A stretch of DNA of 64,000 nt from DASQZK01 sp963764345 (GCA_963764345.1 CAVXSF010000013.1:186001-250000), one strand, 5' to 3'; counted from the first letter of the stretch, positions 8,709 to 17,943 are shown. Program-made: numbers and translations. The notes: generated by a model not told the origin, from the letters alone.

Positions 8709-9847
8709 TTTAAAAAGTCAAGTACCCTTTTTGTGATATACTCCAGTTGTTCTCCGTCCAGTTCAGTATGCATGGGCAGTGAAAGGACTTCACGGCAGAG
8801 CTCTTCCGTCACCGGGAAATCTCCGCCACGGTATCCCAGATCTTCATAAGCTTTCTGAAGATGCAGCCCCACCGGGTAATATATCATGGAAGGGATGCCA
8901 TGATTCTTAAGATGTTCCTGCAAACCATCCCGCTTCCCCTTTTTCACCCTCAAGGTGTACTGGTGGAAGATATGTGTCGATGAAGGATTAAAAACAGGAA
9001 TTTTGATGTCATCCCGGCCTGCGAAAGCGGAATTATAAAATCCGGCAGCCTTGGACCTTGACAGATTATATTCATCCAGGTATTTTAGTTTCACACTCAA
9101 AATGGCAGCCTGGAGGGTGTCCAGCCTTGAGTTGACCCCGACATAATCATAAAAATAGCGGCGTTTCATCCCATGATTCACAATGGCTGAAAGATCTTCC
9201 GCCAGCCTGTCATCATTGGTGAAAACAGCGCCCCCGTCCCCAAAAGCACCCAGATTTTTGGAAGGGAAAAAGGAAGTGCATCCCATGGTCCCGATCGTCC
9301 CGGCTTTGACAGCTTTCTTACCTGTTGACCCCCGGAAGGAATACTCCGAACCCAGAGCCTGTGCTGTATCTTCAATAACGAAAAGGCCGAACTCAGCGGC
9401 TATCTCCATGATGCTGTCCATATCAGCACACTGCCCGAAAAGATGCACCGGTACGATGGCTTTGGTTGCCGGGGTGATCTTCCTGCGAATCTCATCAGGA
9501 CTGATATTGAACGTCCCCGGATCCACGTCGGCCAGCACCGGCCTGAAACCAAGAAGCCTGATTACTTCAACCGTGGCAATAAAGGTAAAAGGCGTGGTGA
9601 TGATCTCATCGCCGGGATGAAGATCCAGCGCCATCATGGCTACCTGTAAAGCATCCGTCCCGTTGCCACAGGCAATCACATGCCCGCTTCCCAGGTATTC
9701 CGCCAGCTCATCCTGGAATAACTTCACCTGCCGCCCTTTAATGAAAGCAGTCTCATCAATCACTTCCTGGATAGCACTATCCACCTCCTTTTTAATCCTC
9801 TGGTACTGGCCTGACAAATCGACCATTCTGATATCAAAATCGTACAT
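8705..9847 (-). CDS. wbpE: DegT/DnrJ/EryC1 aminotransferase, WbpE-like
   Basis: A PLP-dependent sugar aminotransferase of about 380 residues. It shows CGNGTDALQVAMMAL, VHLFGQCADMD, VIEDTAQALGSEY, and the PLP lysine in FFPSKNLGAFGDGGAV. WbpE adds an amino group at C3 of the keto sugar made by WbpB. The frame is open upstream to 9961, but a TAnnTTTG-like box lies at 9867-9874, inside that extension, and the conserved sequence begins at MYDFDIRMVDLSGQY, so I place the start at 9847. It is the first gene of the minus-strand operon ending in rfbB. Confidence 0.9.
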   Translation of the reverse strand: MYDFDIRMVDLSGQYQRIKKEVDSAIQEVIDETAFIKGRQVKLFQDELAEYLGSGHVIACGNGTDALQVAMMALDLHPGDEIITTPFTFIATVEVIRLLGFRPVLADVDPGTFNISPDEIRRKITPATKAIVPVHLFGQCADMDSIMEIAAEFGLFVIEDTAQALGSEYSFRGSTGKKAVKAGTIGTMGCTSFFPSKNLGAFGDGGAVFTNDDRLAEDLSAIVNHGMKRRYFYDYVGVNSRLDTLQAAILSVKLKYLDEYNLSRSKAAGFYNSAFAGRDDIKIPVFNPSSTHIFHQYTLRVKKGKRDGLQEHLKNHGIPSMIYYPVGLHLQKAYEDLGYRGGDFPVTEELCREVLSLPMHTELDGEQLEYITKRVLDFLN

Positions 9848-9866
9848 TATACGGGGAATTAAACTA

Positions 9867-9874
9867 CGAAGATA
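9867..9874 (-). promoter_or_regulatory. Possible -7 box of the wbpE-rfbB operon
   Basis: Read on the minus strand this is TATCTTCG, one mismatch from the Bacteroidetes -7 consensus TAnnTTTG, 19 nt before the wbpE ATG at 9847. No clear -33 element was found. It argues against the longer start at 9961. Confidence 0.35.
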
Positions 9875-10261
9875 ACCAATCTTGGAAACATTAAGTTCAT
9901 CATTTCCTACTAAAATTAAAGCCCGTTGAAGACTATTGCCCTGATCCCGTTCCCCTGTCATGGAACGAAGCCATGGAAGGAGCGAAAGGCCGTCCCCAGG
10001 CCCTGTCCGAAAACAGTCCCGATCATCTGACGGAAGCTTCCGGAACCAGGACAGTGTTCCCGGTCACTTTTTGCAGGATGGCCGCGTTTAAAGGCTGATC
10101 GCGAAATGAAGGCTCAGCCCCTGCTGTATCCTGTAAAATAAGGTTCAAAACAGGTGGAAAAAAGAGAAGGAATAAAAAAACTATCCTTCACGGTTAGTTG
10201 TTATTAACTTGTATATCAATGCGTTAAAATTCATAAATCCGATCATCCTCCCAATGGTTCG
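9875..10261. other. Intergenic region between divergent wbpE and the HU-SPOR gene
   Basis: About 390 bases with no credible gene. The part from 9950 to 10110 is GC-rich with several short complementary segments; the part next to the HU-SPOR gene is AT-rich. I compared it by eye with the conserved cores of SRP RNA, RNase P RNA and tmRNA and saw none. It may hold an upstream leader or a small RNA, but nothing specific is supported. Confidence 0.4.
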
Positions 10262-10269
10262 TAATTTTG
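10262..10269 (+). promoter_or_regulatory. Possible -7 box upstream of the HU-SPOR gene
   Basis: TAATTTTG fits TAnnTTTG exactly. If it is used, transcription would begin near 10275, after the TTG at 10271, so translation might start at the in-frame TTG at 10328. Confidence 0.4.
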
Positions 10270-10270
10270 T

Positions 10271-11509
10271 TTGGAGCAAATCATTATCAGGACTAATTTT
10301 GAATATATTTACCAAAAATCAATCAAATTGGCGATAAACGAATACATCAGGGATTTGCTGCTTTTTAATGAGAGGGTGATTTTTCCGGGTTTCGGAGCCC
10401 TCGAAATTGTTAAGAAGCCGGCAAAAATCAGTGGGGCAAAAATAGCTCCACCTGTTTCCGTCATTATTTTTAATCATGAATTGAAACGGGATGACGGTTT
10501 TCTTTCCGCTAAAATATCACAGGCCGAGGAAATCGATGAATCGGAAGCCAGAGAAAAAGTTCTTGAATTTGTAGACAGCATTGTCTTCGCTTTTAACAAA
10601 GGGGAGCAATTTGAAATTGAAGGTGTTTGCACCCTTTTTCAGGATGAAGACAACAACGTTCGTGTAACCAGGGACGCCGGATTAAACCTTGATTTTGACT
10701 CCTTCGGCCTTGGGACCCTTGAAATTGAGCCGTTTGATGAAGACGAACCGTTGATCAGTAGCGAAGAGATCCCGCCGGTTGTGGAATCCCCGGTTGAGAA
10801 AGTCCCGGTTGAGGAAAAGACTGAAGCCGGCAGTGAGGAGATAACTCCTGAGGAAGAAACCAGTGAGGGTGAAGCCGTCGGAGAGAATGAAGACCAGGGG
10901 TCATTTTCAGCTGAAGGGGCCGGAATTCCGCCAGCAGAAACTGAACCTGATGAATACGATCATGACGGGGGTGGAAAAAGCAATAAAAATACGATCTGGA
11001 TCCTCTCGGGAGCCATCGTGGTCGTTCTGACGGCCCTGGTCATTATGACACTGAAGACGGGTATGCTGGATGGCTCGTTTAATCCCGGTTCGCTGTTCAA
11101 CTCATCAGACAGCACAATGGAGATCAATGATAATATTCCTGCTGTGTCCGGCGAGGATTCTGAATTCGACACCATGGTAAATGAGATGGAAAACAACATC
11201 GATTCAACGACTTCTATTGAAAATGCCATGAACCCGCAGGAAAAGAAAGTGCCTTTAGAAAAACCCACAGAGGCCGCCTTTAAGGAATACCATATTATTG
11301 CCGGAAGTTTCAAGGACAGGAAAAATGCTGAGGACCTTCAACAGGAGTTGACCATGAAAGGCTTTCAAACCATGCTTCTTGAAAGAGGCGATGGTTACTT
11401 CAGGGTTAGTGCCGGATCTTACTCAAATAAAGAAACCGCGCTCAGCAAACTGAATGATTTCAAAAAGGTCAAAGGCATGAACAATGCATGGGTAATGAAT
11501 TTACACTGA
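10271..11509 (+). CDS. HU/CCDC81-type DNA-binding-like protein with C-terminal SPOR domain
   Basis: The protein has three parts. Residues 20-140 contain an HU/CCDC81-like module (YIRDLLLFNERVIFPGFGALE, then SAKISQAEEIDESEAREKV). A long acidic Glu/Pro-rich linker follows, with one membrane segment near residue 240 (WILSGAIVVVLTALVIM). The end (EYHIIAGSFKDRKNAEDLQQEL... DGYFRVSAGSYSNKETAL) is a SPOR peptidoglycan-binding domain. This architecture is widespread in Bacteroidetes and suggests a cell-envelope protein that recognises denuded septal glycan. The start is uncertain: no ATG exists, TTG occurs at 10271 and 10328, and the promoter-like box just upstream favours the second. Confidence 0.85.
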   Translation: MEQIIIRTNFEYIYQKSIKLAINEYIRDLLLFNERVIFPGFGALEIVKKPAKISGAKIAPPVSVIIFNHELKRDDGFLSAKISQAEEIDESEAREKVLEFVDSIVFAFNKGEQFEIEGVCTLFQDEDNNVRVTRDAGLNLDFDSFGLGTLEIEPFDEDEPLISSEEIPPVVESPVEKVPVEEKTEAGSEEITPEEETSEGEAVGENEDQGSFSAEGAGIPPAETEPDEYDHDGGGKSNKNTIWILSGAIVVVLTALVIMTLKTGMLDGSFNPGSLFNSSDSTMEINDNIPAVSGEDSEFDTMVNEMENNIDSTTSIENAMNPQEKKVPLEKPTEAAFKEYHIIAGSFKDRKNAEDLQQELTMKGFQTMLLERGDGYFRVSAGSYSNKETALSKLNDFKKVKGMNNAWVMNLH

Positions 11510-13543
11510 TCATCTGACCACAGAACCATTTTCCGCCAATGGATCAGGGACGACAAACTGAAGCGATCCGTCATGATTTTCAGATAGCAGGATCATCCCC
11601 TTTGACTCAATGCCTTTGATCATCCGTGGCGCAAGGTTAAGAATGATGCAAACCTTTTGTCCTTTCAGCTTCTCAGGATCAAAATATTCTGCGATTCCCG
11701 ACACGATGGTCCTTTGATCAATTCCTGTATCGACGGTGAATTTCAGCAGTTTTTTAGTCTTCGCCACTTTTTCGGCATCCATGATGGTACCTACCCGGAT
11801 ATCCATTTTTGTGAAGTCTTCAAAGGTTACGGTGTCTTTTTCAGGCTCAATGTTATCCTTTACGCTTTCTTCAGATTTGCTGTTCACGACAAGCTTGCTA
11901 AGCTGATATTCGATCTGTTCATCCTCAATTTTGGAGAAAAGAAGTTCCGGTTGCCCGATGACATGCCCGGCCGGCAGCAGGTTGGTTTTCCCGGCCTGAT
12001 CCCAGGTGGAGACTGTGATATTGAGAATTCCGGCCAGTTTCTTACAGGTATTGGGAAGGAATGGCTGCAGGATGATGGAAAGATTGGCCGTAAGCTGAAG
12101 GGATATGTTCAGGATCGTCCTGACACGCTCTTCATCGGTTTTAATAAGTTTCCAGGGTTCGGTATCGGCCAGGTATTTGTTGCCGACACGAGCCAGGTTC
12201 ATCGCCTCTTTCAGAGCTTCCCTGAACCTGAAATTGTCGAGGTTATTCTCCACTTTTTCCCTTGCTTCAGCAAAGCCTGACATCACTTCCCTGTCATAAT
12301 CATTAAGCTCACCGGCCTCCGGCACCACACCGTTAAAATATTTCAGGGTGAGCACCACAGCCCGGTTCACGAAATTTCCGAAAATCGCTACCAATTCGTT
12401 ATTGTTCCTGGCCTGGAAATCTTTCCAGGTAAAATCGTTGTCTTTGGTTTCCGGGGCGTTGGCACAGAGAACATATCTCAACACATCCTGCTGATCTTTA
12501 AAATCATTCAGGTATTCGTGAAGCCATACTGCCCAGTTTTTAGAGGTTGAAAGCTTTTCTCCTTCAAGGTTGAGAAATTCATTGGCCGGGACATTCTCCG
12601 GTAGAATATAACTACCCTCAGCTTTGAGCATCACCGGGAAAACGATACAATGAAACACAATGTTGTCCTTACCGATAAAATGGATCATCCGCGTTTCCTT
12701 GTCTTTCCAGTATTTTTCCCAATCGGGGGTTAGCTCTTTGGTGGCGGAAATATATCCGATCGGAGCATCGAACCAGACGTACAGTACTTTGCCTTCCGCT
12801 CCGTCCACCGGGACAGGTATTCCCCAGTCCAGGTCGCGGCTGACGGCCCGGGGCTGGAGCCCATTGTCGAGCCAGGATTTACACTGTCCGTATACATTGG
12901 GTTTCCAATGTTTGTTTTCTTCCAGGATCCACTTCCTCAGGAATCCTTCATACTTATCCAGAGGCAGGAACCAGTGTTTGGTCTCTTTAAGCTGTGGCTG
13001 AGCACCGGAGATAGCCGATTTGGGATTGATCAGGTCTGTCGGATTCAGCGAAGAGCCGCATTTCTCACACTGATCACCATAGGCATTCTCATTGCCGCAA
13101 ACCGGACAGGTGCCGGTAATATACCGGTCAGCCAGGAACTGTTGTACTTCAGGGTCATAATACTGTTCGGTGGTTTTCTCAATAAATATCCCTTTATCAT
13201 AGAGTGTTCTGAAAATTTCAGATGCCGTGTCATAATGCACCGGTGAAGTGGTTCGGGAATATATATCGAACGAGATGCCGAATTTTTCGAAGGAATCCTT
13301 GTTCATCTGATGATACTTGTCTACGATCACCTGGGGAGACACCCCTTCCTGACGGGCTTTAATGGTGATGGGAACACCATGCTCGTCGGAACCGCATACG
13401 AAAATAATATCCTCTCCCTTCATGCGGAGGTATCGGGCAAAAATATCGGCCGGAACATATACCCCTGCCAGGTGACCAAGGTGAATGGGCCCATTGGCAT
13501 AGGGCAGCGCGGCGGTGAGAAGGAATCGTTTATAATCGGTCAT
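11510..13543 (-). CDS. metG: Methionyl-tRNA synthetase
   Basis: A 677-residue class I synthetase charging tRNA-Met in the cytosol. It shows the HIGH-type motif in PYANGPIHLGHLAG, a zinc knuckle CPVCGNENAYGDQCEKCG, the KMSKS-type motif LEGEKLSTSKNWAVW, and a C-terminal EMAP/tRNA-binding domain beginning DFTKMDIRVGTIMDAEKV. Length fits the dimeric form with this appended domain. It converges with the HU-SPOR gene (stops abut) and diverges from the LD-carboxypeptidase gene. Confidence 0.97.
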   Translation of the reverse strand: MTDYKRFLLTAALPYANGPIHLGHLAGVYVPADIFARYLRMKGEDIIFVCGSDEHGVPITIKARQEGVSPQVIVDKYHQMNKDSFEKFGISFDIYSRTTSPVHYDTASEIFRTLYDKGIFIEKTTEQYYDPEVQQFLADRYITGTCPVCGNENAYGDQCEKCGSSLNPTDLINPKSAISGAQPQLKETKHWFLPLDKYEGFLRKWILEENKHWKPNVYGQCKSWLDNGLQPRAVSRDLDWGIPVPVDGAEGKVLYVWFDAPIGYISATKELTPDWEKYWKDKETRMIHFIGKDNIVFHCIVFPVMLKAEGSYILPENVPANEFLNLEGEKLSTSKNWAVWLHEYLNDFKDQQDVLRYVLCANAPETKDNDFTWKDFQARNNNELVAIFGNFVNRAVVLTLKYFNGVVPEAGELNDYDREVMSGFAEAREKVENNLDNFRFREALKEAMNLARVGNKYLADTEPWKLIKTDEERVRTILNISLQLTANLSIILQPFLPNTCKKLAGILNITVSTWDQAGKTNLLPAGHVIGQPELLFSKIEDEQIEYQLSKLVVNSKSEESVKDNIEPEKDTVTFEDFTKMDIRVGTIMDAEKVAKTKKLLKFTVDTGIDQRTIVSGIAEYFDPEKLKGQKVCIILNLAPRMIKGIESKGMILLSENHDGSLQFVVPDPLAENGSVVR

Positions 13544-13575
13544 GGATCAGGAAATAATGAATTTTTTACGATCTG

Positions 13576-13583
13576 CAAAGATA
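13576..13583 (-). promoter_or_regulatory. -7 box of metG
   Basis: Minus-strand TATCTTTG matches TAnnTTTG exactly, 32 nt upstream of the metG ATG. Confidence 0.5.
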
Positions 13584-13691
13584 AGGAATAATATGATGAT
13601 TTTGGATTACGGATGGTGGATTTCAGGGTGGCGCCCAAATCCGGACTCCCGATTCCGTATACGTAATCATAACAATTTGTATATTTACAAA

Positions 13692-14597
13692 ATGATAAAA
13701 CCTGAATTTCTCAAACCGGGAGATCCTATAGGAATTGTTGCCCCGGCACGAAAAATTGAAGAAGCGGATATCTCGTTTTTTCTTGAAAAGTGCGGGGAAT
13801 GGGGGCTTGAATGCGTCCTGGGAAAACATCTTCTCGGAAGCTATAACCAGTTTTCCGGGACAGACGAGGAGCGTGCCGCCGACCTTCAGGATATGATCGA
13901 TGATCCGCAAATTAAAGCGATCATCTGTGCCCGGGGGGGATACGGATCGTTAAGGACCCTTCAGCTTACGGATTTTTCAAACCTGGCAAAATTCCCGAAA
14001 TGGGTTGCCGGTTTTTCGGATATAACCGTCTTTCATTCCTACATCAACAAGTTCCCCGGCATCGAAACCCTACACTCACCCATGCCCTTTAACTTCAGAA
14101 ATGAATACGATGAAGAGAGTGCAGAATCCCTTCGTAAAGCATTATTCGGTGAAAAAACGGACTACAGCTTCCCCTCCCATCCTCTTAATGCGGAAGGCTC
14201 AGCCCTTGGGGAACTGTCGGGAGGAAACCTGTCAATACTCGTCAGCATCAATGGCACAATATGGTTTCCCGATTTCAGAAATAAGATCCTTTTTCTTGAG
14301 GACGTCGACGAATACCTTTATAATATAGACCGGATGATGCTGAATCTTTTGCACAGCGGAGTATTTCACAAAATAAAGGGACTGGTTGTTGGTGGGTTTA
14401 CCAGGATGCATGACAATGATATCCCGTTTGGAAAAAATGCGGAAGAAATTATCTCCGAAATCTCCCGTAAATTCAGGATCCCGGTGTGTTTTGGATTTCC
14501 CGCCGGTCATTTATTGAAGAACAAAACGCTGATTTTTGGACGTCAAACTCTATTAAGGGTGGAACCGGGAACCTGTTCCCTTACGTTTAACCCTTAA
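13692..14597 (+). CDS. ldcA: LD-carboxypeptidase (muropeptide carboxypeptidase, S66 family)
   Basis: About 301 residues. It shows the S66 family pattern: FLKPGDPIGIVAPAR at the N-terminus, CARGGYGSLRTL, GFSDITVFH, and C-terminal LFLEDVDEYLYNIDRML plus GFPAGHLLKNKTL with the expected acidic and histidine catalytic residues. LdcA removes the terminal D-Ala from cytosolic tetrapeptides during murein recycling. I start at ATG 13692 (MIKPEFLKPGD); the open frame upstream to 13542 lacks family sequence and crosses the metG promoter region. It heads a plus-strand run with yraN, yjbR and a DUF502 gene. Confidence 0.92.
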   Translation: MIKPEFLKPGDPIGIVAPARKIEEADISFFLEKCGEWGLECVLGKHLLGSYNQFSGTDEERAADLQDMIDDPQIKAIICARGGYGSLRTLQLTDFSNLAKFPKWVAGFSDITVFHSYINKFPGIETLHSPMPFNFRNEYDEESAESLRKALFGEKTDYSFPSHPLNAEGSALGELSGGNLSILVSINGTIWFPDFRNKILFLEDVDEYLYNIDRMMLNLLHSGVFHKIKGLVVGGFTRMHDNDIPFGKNAEEIISEISRKFRIPVCFGFPAGHLLKNKTLIFGRQTLLRVEPGTCSLTFNP

Positions 14598-14607
14598 ATG
14601 GATTTGT

Positions 14608-14976
14608 ATGTCAGCAAATACCGAAACCGGGAAAAAGGCAGAGGTCCTTGCCCGTGAATTCCTTGCCGGCAAGGGATATAAAATACTCACCGTTAACTGG
14701 AGGTACTGTCATAAGGAGATTGATATCATCGCTGAATTTGATAACCGGCTGATCGTCGTGGAAGTGAAAAGTACGATCGAAAGTAATTACAGTAACCCTT
14801 CCGAACTGCTCAGCAACCGGAAAATGCGATATATTGTGGATGCGGCGGAGGCTTATATTTTTGAATATGATGTACATAAAGAAGTCCGGTTTGACCTTAT
14901 TGCCGTCATTTTCTCCCGGAAAGGTCACAAAATTGAACATATCGAATCCGCCATTATACCGGGTGTAAACTGGTAA
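14608..14976 (+). CDS. yraN: YraN family (UPF0102) nuclease-like protein
   Basis: A 122-residue protein with the UPF0102 pattern: GKKAEVLAREFLAGKGYKIL, then EIDIIAEFDNRLIVVEVKS, a PD-(D/E)XK nuclease-like core with its acidic residues and the ExK. The family is widespread and its cellular role is not settled; a link to DNA processing is inferred from the fold. It starts 10 nt after the LD-carboxypeptidase stop and ends 3 nt before the YjbR-family gene. Confidence 0.93.
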   Translation: MSANTETGKKAEVLAREFLAGKGYKILTVNWRYCHKEIDIIAEFDNRLIVVEVKSTIESNYSNPSELLSNRKMRYIVDAAEAYIFEYDVHKEVRFDLIAVIFSRKGHKIEHIESAIIPGVNW

Positions 14977-14979
14977 ATT

Positions 14980-15333
14980 ATGAATGCAGAAGAAATCAGG
15001 GAATATTGTATCTCAAAACCCGGTGTAACGGAAGGATTCCCTTTCAATGACACGGCATTGGTCTTTAAAGTGGCCGGAAAGATGTTCGCTTTACTGGACC
15101 TTTCAGAAAACAGCAGGGGATTAACACTAAAATGTGATCCTGACCTTGCCCTTGAACTTAGGGAACAGCATCCTGAGGTTACACCTGCATATCACTTTAA
15201 TAAAAAATTCTGGAATACTGTATTAGTTGACCGGGTAAGCAGCGATGAGCTGAAAGGATGGATCAGTCATTCCTACCTGGAGGTTATCAAAAAGCTGCCC
15301 CTGCGCGACCGGAAGAGATTCGGGACAGAATAA
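14980..15333 (+). CDS. yjbR: MmcQ/YjbR family protein
   Basis: A 117-residue protein of the YjbR double-wing DNA-binding-like family. Visible features are EEIREYCISKPGVTEGFPF, KVAGKMFALLDL, LKCDPDLALELREQHPEV, and YHFNKKFWNTVLVD, in the usual order. The family has a structure known to resemble DNA-binding folds, but no established function. It sits 3 nt downstream of yraN in an apparent operon. Confidence 0.92.
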   Translation: MNAEEIREYCISKPGVTEGFPFNDTALVFKVAGKMFALLDLSENSRGLTLKCDPDLALELREQHPEVTPAYHFNKKFWNTVLVDRVSSDELKGWISHSYLEVIKKLPLRDRKRFGTE

Positions 15334-15400
15334 ACCGGCTCAGACCTGAAAAAGCCTTCCTGGCAAACAGTGATTGTTAAAATCTATAAACCAAAATATT

Positions 15401-15967
15401 ATGAAACGTATCTTTCGGTATTTTCTTCAGGGCTTGCTTTACATTACCCCGTTGGGCCTGACGCTCTATATAATTTATTTTCTTTTCACCATGCTCGATG
15501 GATTGTTCAGCCGGTACATCGATGAATATCTGAATTTCCATATACCCGGGCTCGGCTTGCTGGGACTATTCATCATCATTACTCTGCTGGGTATAGTAGG
15601 TCAGTCTATTATTTTCAAGCCCATCCGCCTGCTGGTTAACCGTATCTTTGACCGTACGCCATTGCTGAGCCTTATCTACAGTTCCATCCGTGATTTACTG
15701 AATGCCTTTGTCGGTAAGGAAAAGAAGTTCAACCAGCCTGTCCTGGTGAAAGTGAATCCCATTTCGGAACTTGAAAAAGTGGGATTCCTCACGCAGGAAG
15801 ATCTTACAGACCTTGGTATCAAAGACAAAGTGGCCGTGTATTTCCCACATTCCTATAACTTTTCGGGAGAGCTCTTCATCGTACCGTCGGAACATGTGAA
15901 ACCTTTCCCTATGAGTCCTACGGAAGCGATGAAATTCATCGTTTCAGGAGGTGTGGCCAGGAACTGA
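15401..15967 (+). CDS. DUF502 family membrane protein
   Basis: About 188 residues. It starts MKRIFRYFLQGLLYITPLG, has two hydrophobic segments near residues 8-30 and 48-70, and continues with LIYSSIRDLLNAF, VLVKVNPISELEKVGFLTQE and VPSEHVKPFPMSPTEAMKFI, the DUF502 signature. It should be an inner-membrane protein with a soluble C-terminal part. Function is unknown in bacteria. I start at ATG 15401 because the upstream nine codons are not conserved in appearance and follow a poorly spaced region. It converges with the LuxE-like gene 9 nt away. Confidence 0.88.
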   Translation: MKRIFRYFLQGLLYITPLGLTLYIIYFLFTMLDGLFSRYIDEYLNFHIPGLGLLGLFIIITLLGIVGQSIIFKPIRLLVNRIFDRTPLLSLIYSSIRDLLNAFVGKEKKFNQPVLVKVNPISELEKVGFLTQEDLTDLGIKDKVAVYFPHSYNFSGELFIVPSEHVKPFPMSPTEAMKFIVSGGVARN

Positions 15968-15976
15968 TGTGCATTT

Positions 15977-16944
15977 TCAGGCGATCAGAAGGTTACAACC
16001 CCTGACATCTGAATTGTCCATTCTTCCAAGGACTTCAAATGTCCCGTCAGGATTGGATCTCCCAAGGTCAGATGTGGAGATGAATGCGCATGAATGATAA
16101 TTCGCCAGGTCAACGATGCTGATCAGTCCGGTGTTTCCCGGAGGCAGGAAGTTAAAGGGATCATGAGTATCGCGGATCAGCACTTTCATCCAGGGCGGGG
16201 TCCTGAACAGACCTTCACCCTGTGAATACGCCTGGGAAAGAAGTTCGGTCATGCCGTACTCCGAATGAATGGTCGCGACTCCAAAGCTCTTTTTCAACAG
16301 TTGATGGACTTCCTCCCTGACCAGTTCCTTTTTGCGTCCCTTCATACCCCCTGTTTCCATGATAAGTATGCCGGATAGGTTTTCTCTGGTTGCTTCAGCC
16401 AGATCGGTAAGGGCAAAACTTACTCCCAGGAGAATGGTTTTTTGTTTTTGAGCCTGCAAACGGCTCAGCGTGGATAGCAGTTTATCATGATCATAGAGGT
16501 AAAAGCCACTGTCGGGATGCCCGGAAGCATGGATAAGATGTTCCGCCATATAAACCAGTGAAGACCCCTCCCTTTCCAGGTAAGAGGGTAAAAGTGCCAG
16601 AAAACACCAGTCCTTTGCCGCACCATAAAACCATTCAAATCCTTTCATAAAACTTTCCCGGTACAGCCCTGCGTCGGCCACAAAATGCCGGCTTCTCTCC
16701 ATCCCCGTTGTGCCGCTTGACTCAAAAACAATCTCCGGATCCTGAACGCTATCAATGATCCTGTGGTATTTAAAAAATTCACAGGTAAAAACGGGATGTC
16801 TTCAATTGCCCGGACGGCTTTTACATCAGTGCCGAGTGCACCGGCAAATTTTCCAAATACGGGTACATGTTCAACCTGGTACCTGAAAATCTCCAGTGCC
16901 TGACGATGAAATTGATCTTCCGTATAGTCCCTGATAAGTTTCAT
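15977..16944 (-). CDS. LuxE-like acyl-protein synthetase, frame broken
   Basis: Two minus-strand frames together give one protein of about 322 residues. The first (MKLIRDYTEDQFHRQALEI, ending IPFLPV) and the second (FFKYHRII, then FESSGTTGMERSRHF, EYGMTELLSQAYS and PPWMKVLIRDTHDP) join near 16771-16780 at an A/T homopolymer run; adding one base there restores PVKFFKYHR. LuxE-family enzymes activate fatty acids with ATP and transfer them to a protein cysteine; the SSGTTG nucleotide-binding loop is present. No LuxC reductase partner is in the window. The break may be a sequencing indel or a real mutation. Confidence 0.8.
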
Positions 16945-16984
16945 TCAGAACAAAATTAGGGATATTTGGGCAATGTGGTACATT

Positions 16985-17880
16985 TTGGGGGTTGGATTTA
17001 TGGAGAAGAAGGGATGCGGAAAGGCGAAAGGTGAAAGGCGAAAGGCAAAAGGGAAGAGAAGAATAATGAATATCGAATAATGAATAACGAATTTGAAGAC
17101 GGGTGAAAAGACACAAAACCCGGTATACGAAATCGTAGACACACGCCTCGGCGTGCTTACGATGAACGCCGGTTTCATATGAAAGGCGAAAGGTGAAAGG
17201 CGAAAGGCAAAAGGGAAAAAGAAGAATAATGAATATTGAATAACGAATATCGAATTGGGAGACGGTGAAAAGACACAAAACCCGGTATACGAAATCGTAG
17301 ACGCACGCCTCGGCGTGCTTACGATGAACGCCGGTTTCATATGAAAGGCGAAAGGCGAAAGGCGAAAGGCAAAAGGGAAGAAAAAGAATAACGAATGAAT
17401 CGAATATCGAATGAATCGATGAGAGTAAGTACGAATTGGAGAGACGCCTGAAAAGACACAAAACCCGGTATACGAAATCGTAGACGCACGCCTCGGCGTG
17501 CTTACGATGAACGCCGGTTTCATATGAAAGGCGAAAGGTGAAAGGCGAAAGGCAAAAGGGAAAAGAAGAATAATGAATATCGAATAATGAATAACGAATT
17601 GGAAGACGGGTGAAAAGACAAAAACCCGGTATACGAAATCGTAGACGCACGCCTCGGCGTGCTTACGATGAACGCCGGTTTCATATGAAAGGCGAAAGGT
17701 GAAAGGCGAAAGGCAAAAGGGAAAAGAAGAATAATGAATATCGAATATCGAATATCGAATTGGGAGACGCCTGAAAAGACACAAAACCCGGTTTACGAAA
17801 TCGTAGACGCACGCCTCGGCGTGCTTACGATGAACGCCGGTTTCATATGAAAGGCGAAAGGTGAAAGGTGAAAGGAAAAA
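16985..17880. repeat. Interspersed palindromic repeat block, five copies of a 60-nt core
   Basis: Five near-identical 60-nt imperfect palindromes lie at 17116-17175, 17278-17337, 17461-17520, 17622-17681 and 17784-17843. Each runs from AAACCCGG to CCGGTTT, with an inner pair ATCGTA/TACGAT and a central perfect hairpin GCACGCCTCGGCGTGC (first copy has A for the first G). Start-to-start distances are 162, 183, 161 and 162. Between them are low-complexity tracts made of GAAAGGC-type and GAATAATGAATAT-type microrepeats. The long open frames through this block arise because 162 is a multiple of three; I do not regard them as genes. There is no gene from 16945 to 17964. Confidence 0.9.
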
Positions 17881-17905
17881 TTAAAAATTAAAAAGGAAAA
17901 TGAAA

Positions 17906-17943
17906 AAAGCTTACCCGGGGAAGATCCCGCTCAGGTAAGCTTT
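17906..17943 (-). terminator. Intrinsic terminator of pgk
   Basis: A perfect 10-bp stem AAAGCTTACC/GGTAAGCTTT with an 18-nt spacer, followed on the minus strand by a T-rich tract. It lies 21 nt after the pgk stop. Confidence 0.8.

Noticed and set aside
9950..10110. Structured RNA such as SRP RNA, RNase P or tmRNA in the GC-rich intergenic stretch
   Set aside because: None of the conserved core sequences could be found by eye; a covariance search would be needed to support any RNA.
16945..17784. Long minus-strand open frames (about 259 and 279 codons) across the repeat block
   Set aside because: They exist because the repeat period is a multiple of three; both frames repeat the same phrases and match no protein-like composition.
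17116..17843. Possible CRISPR array in the 60-nt repeat block
   Set aside because: The sequences between copies are about 100 nt, low-complexity and related to one another, unlike spacers; no cas genes.
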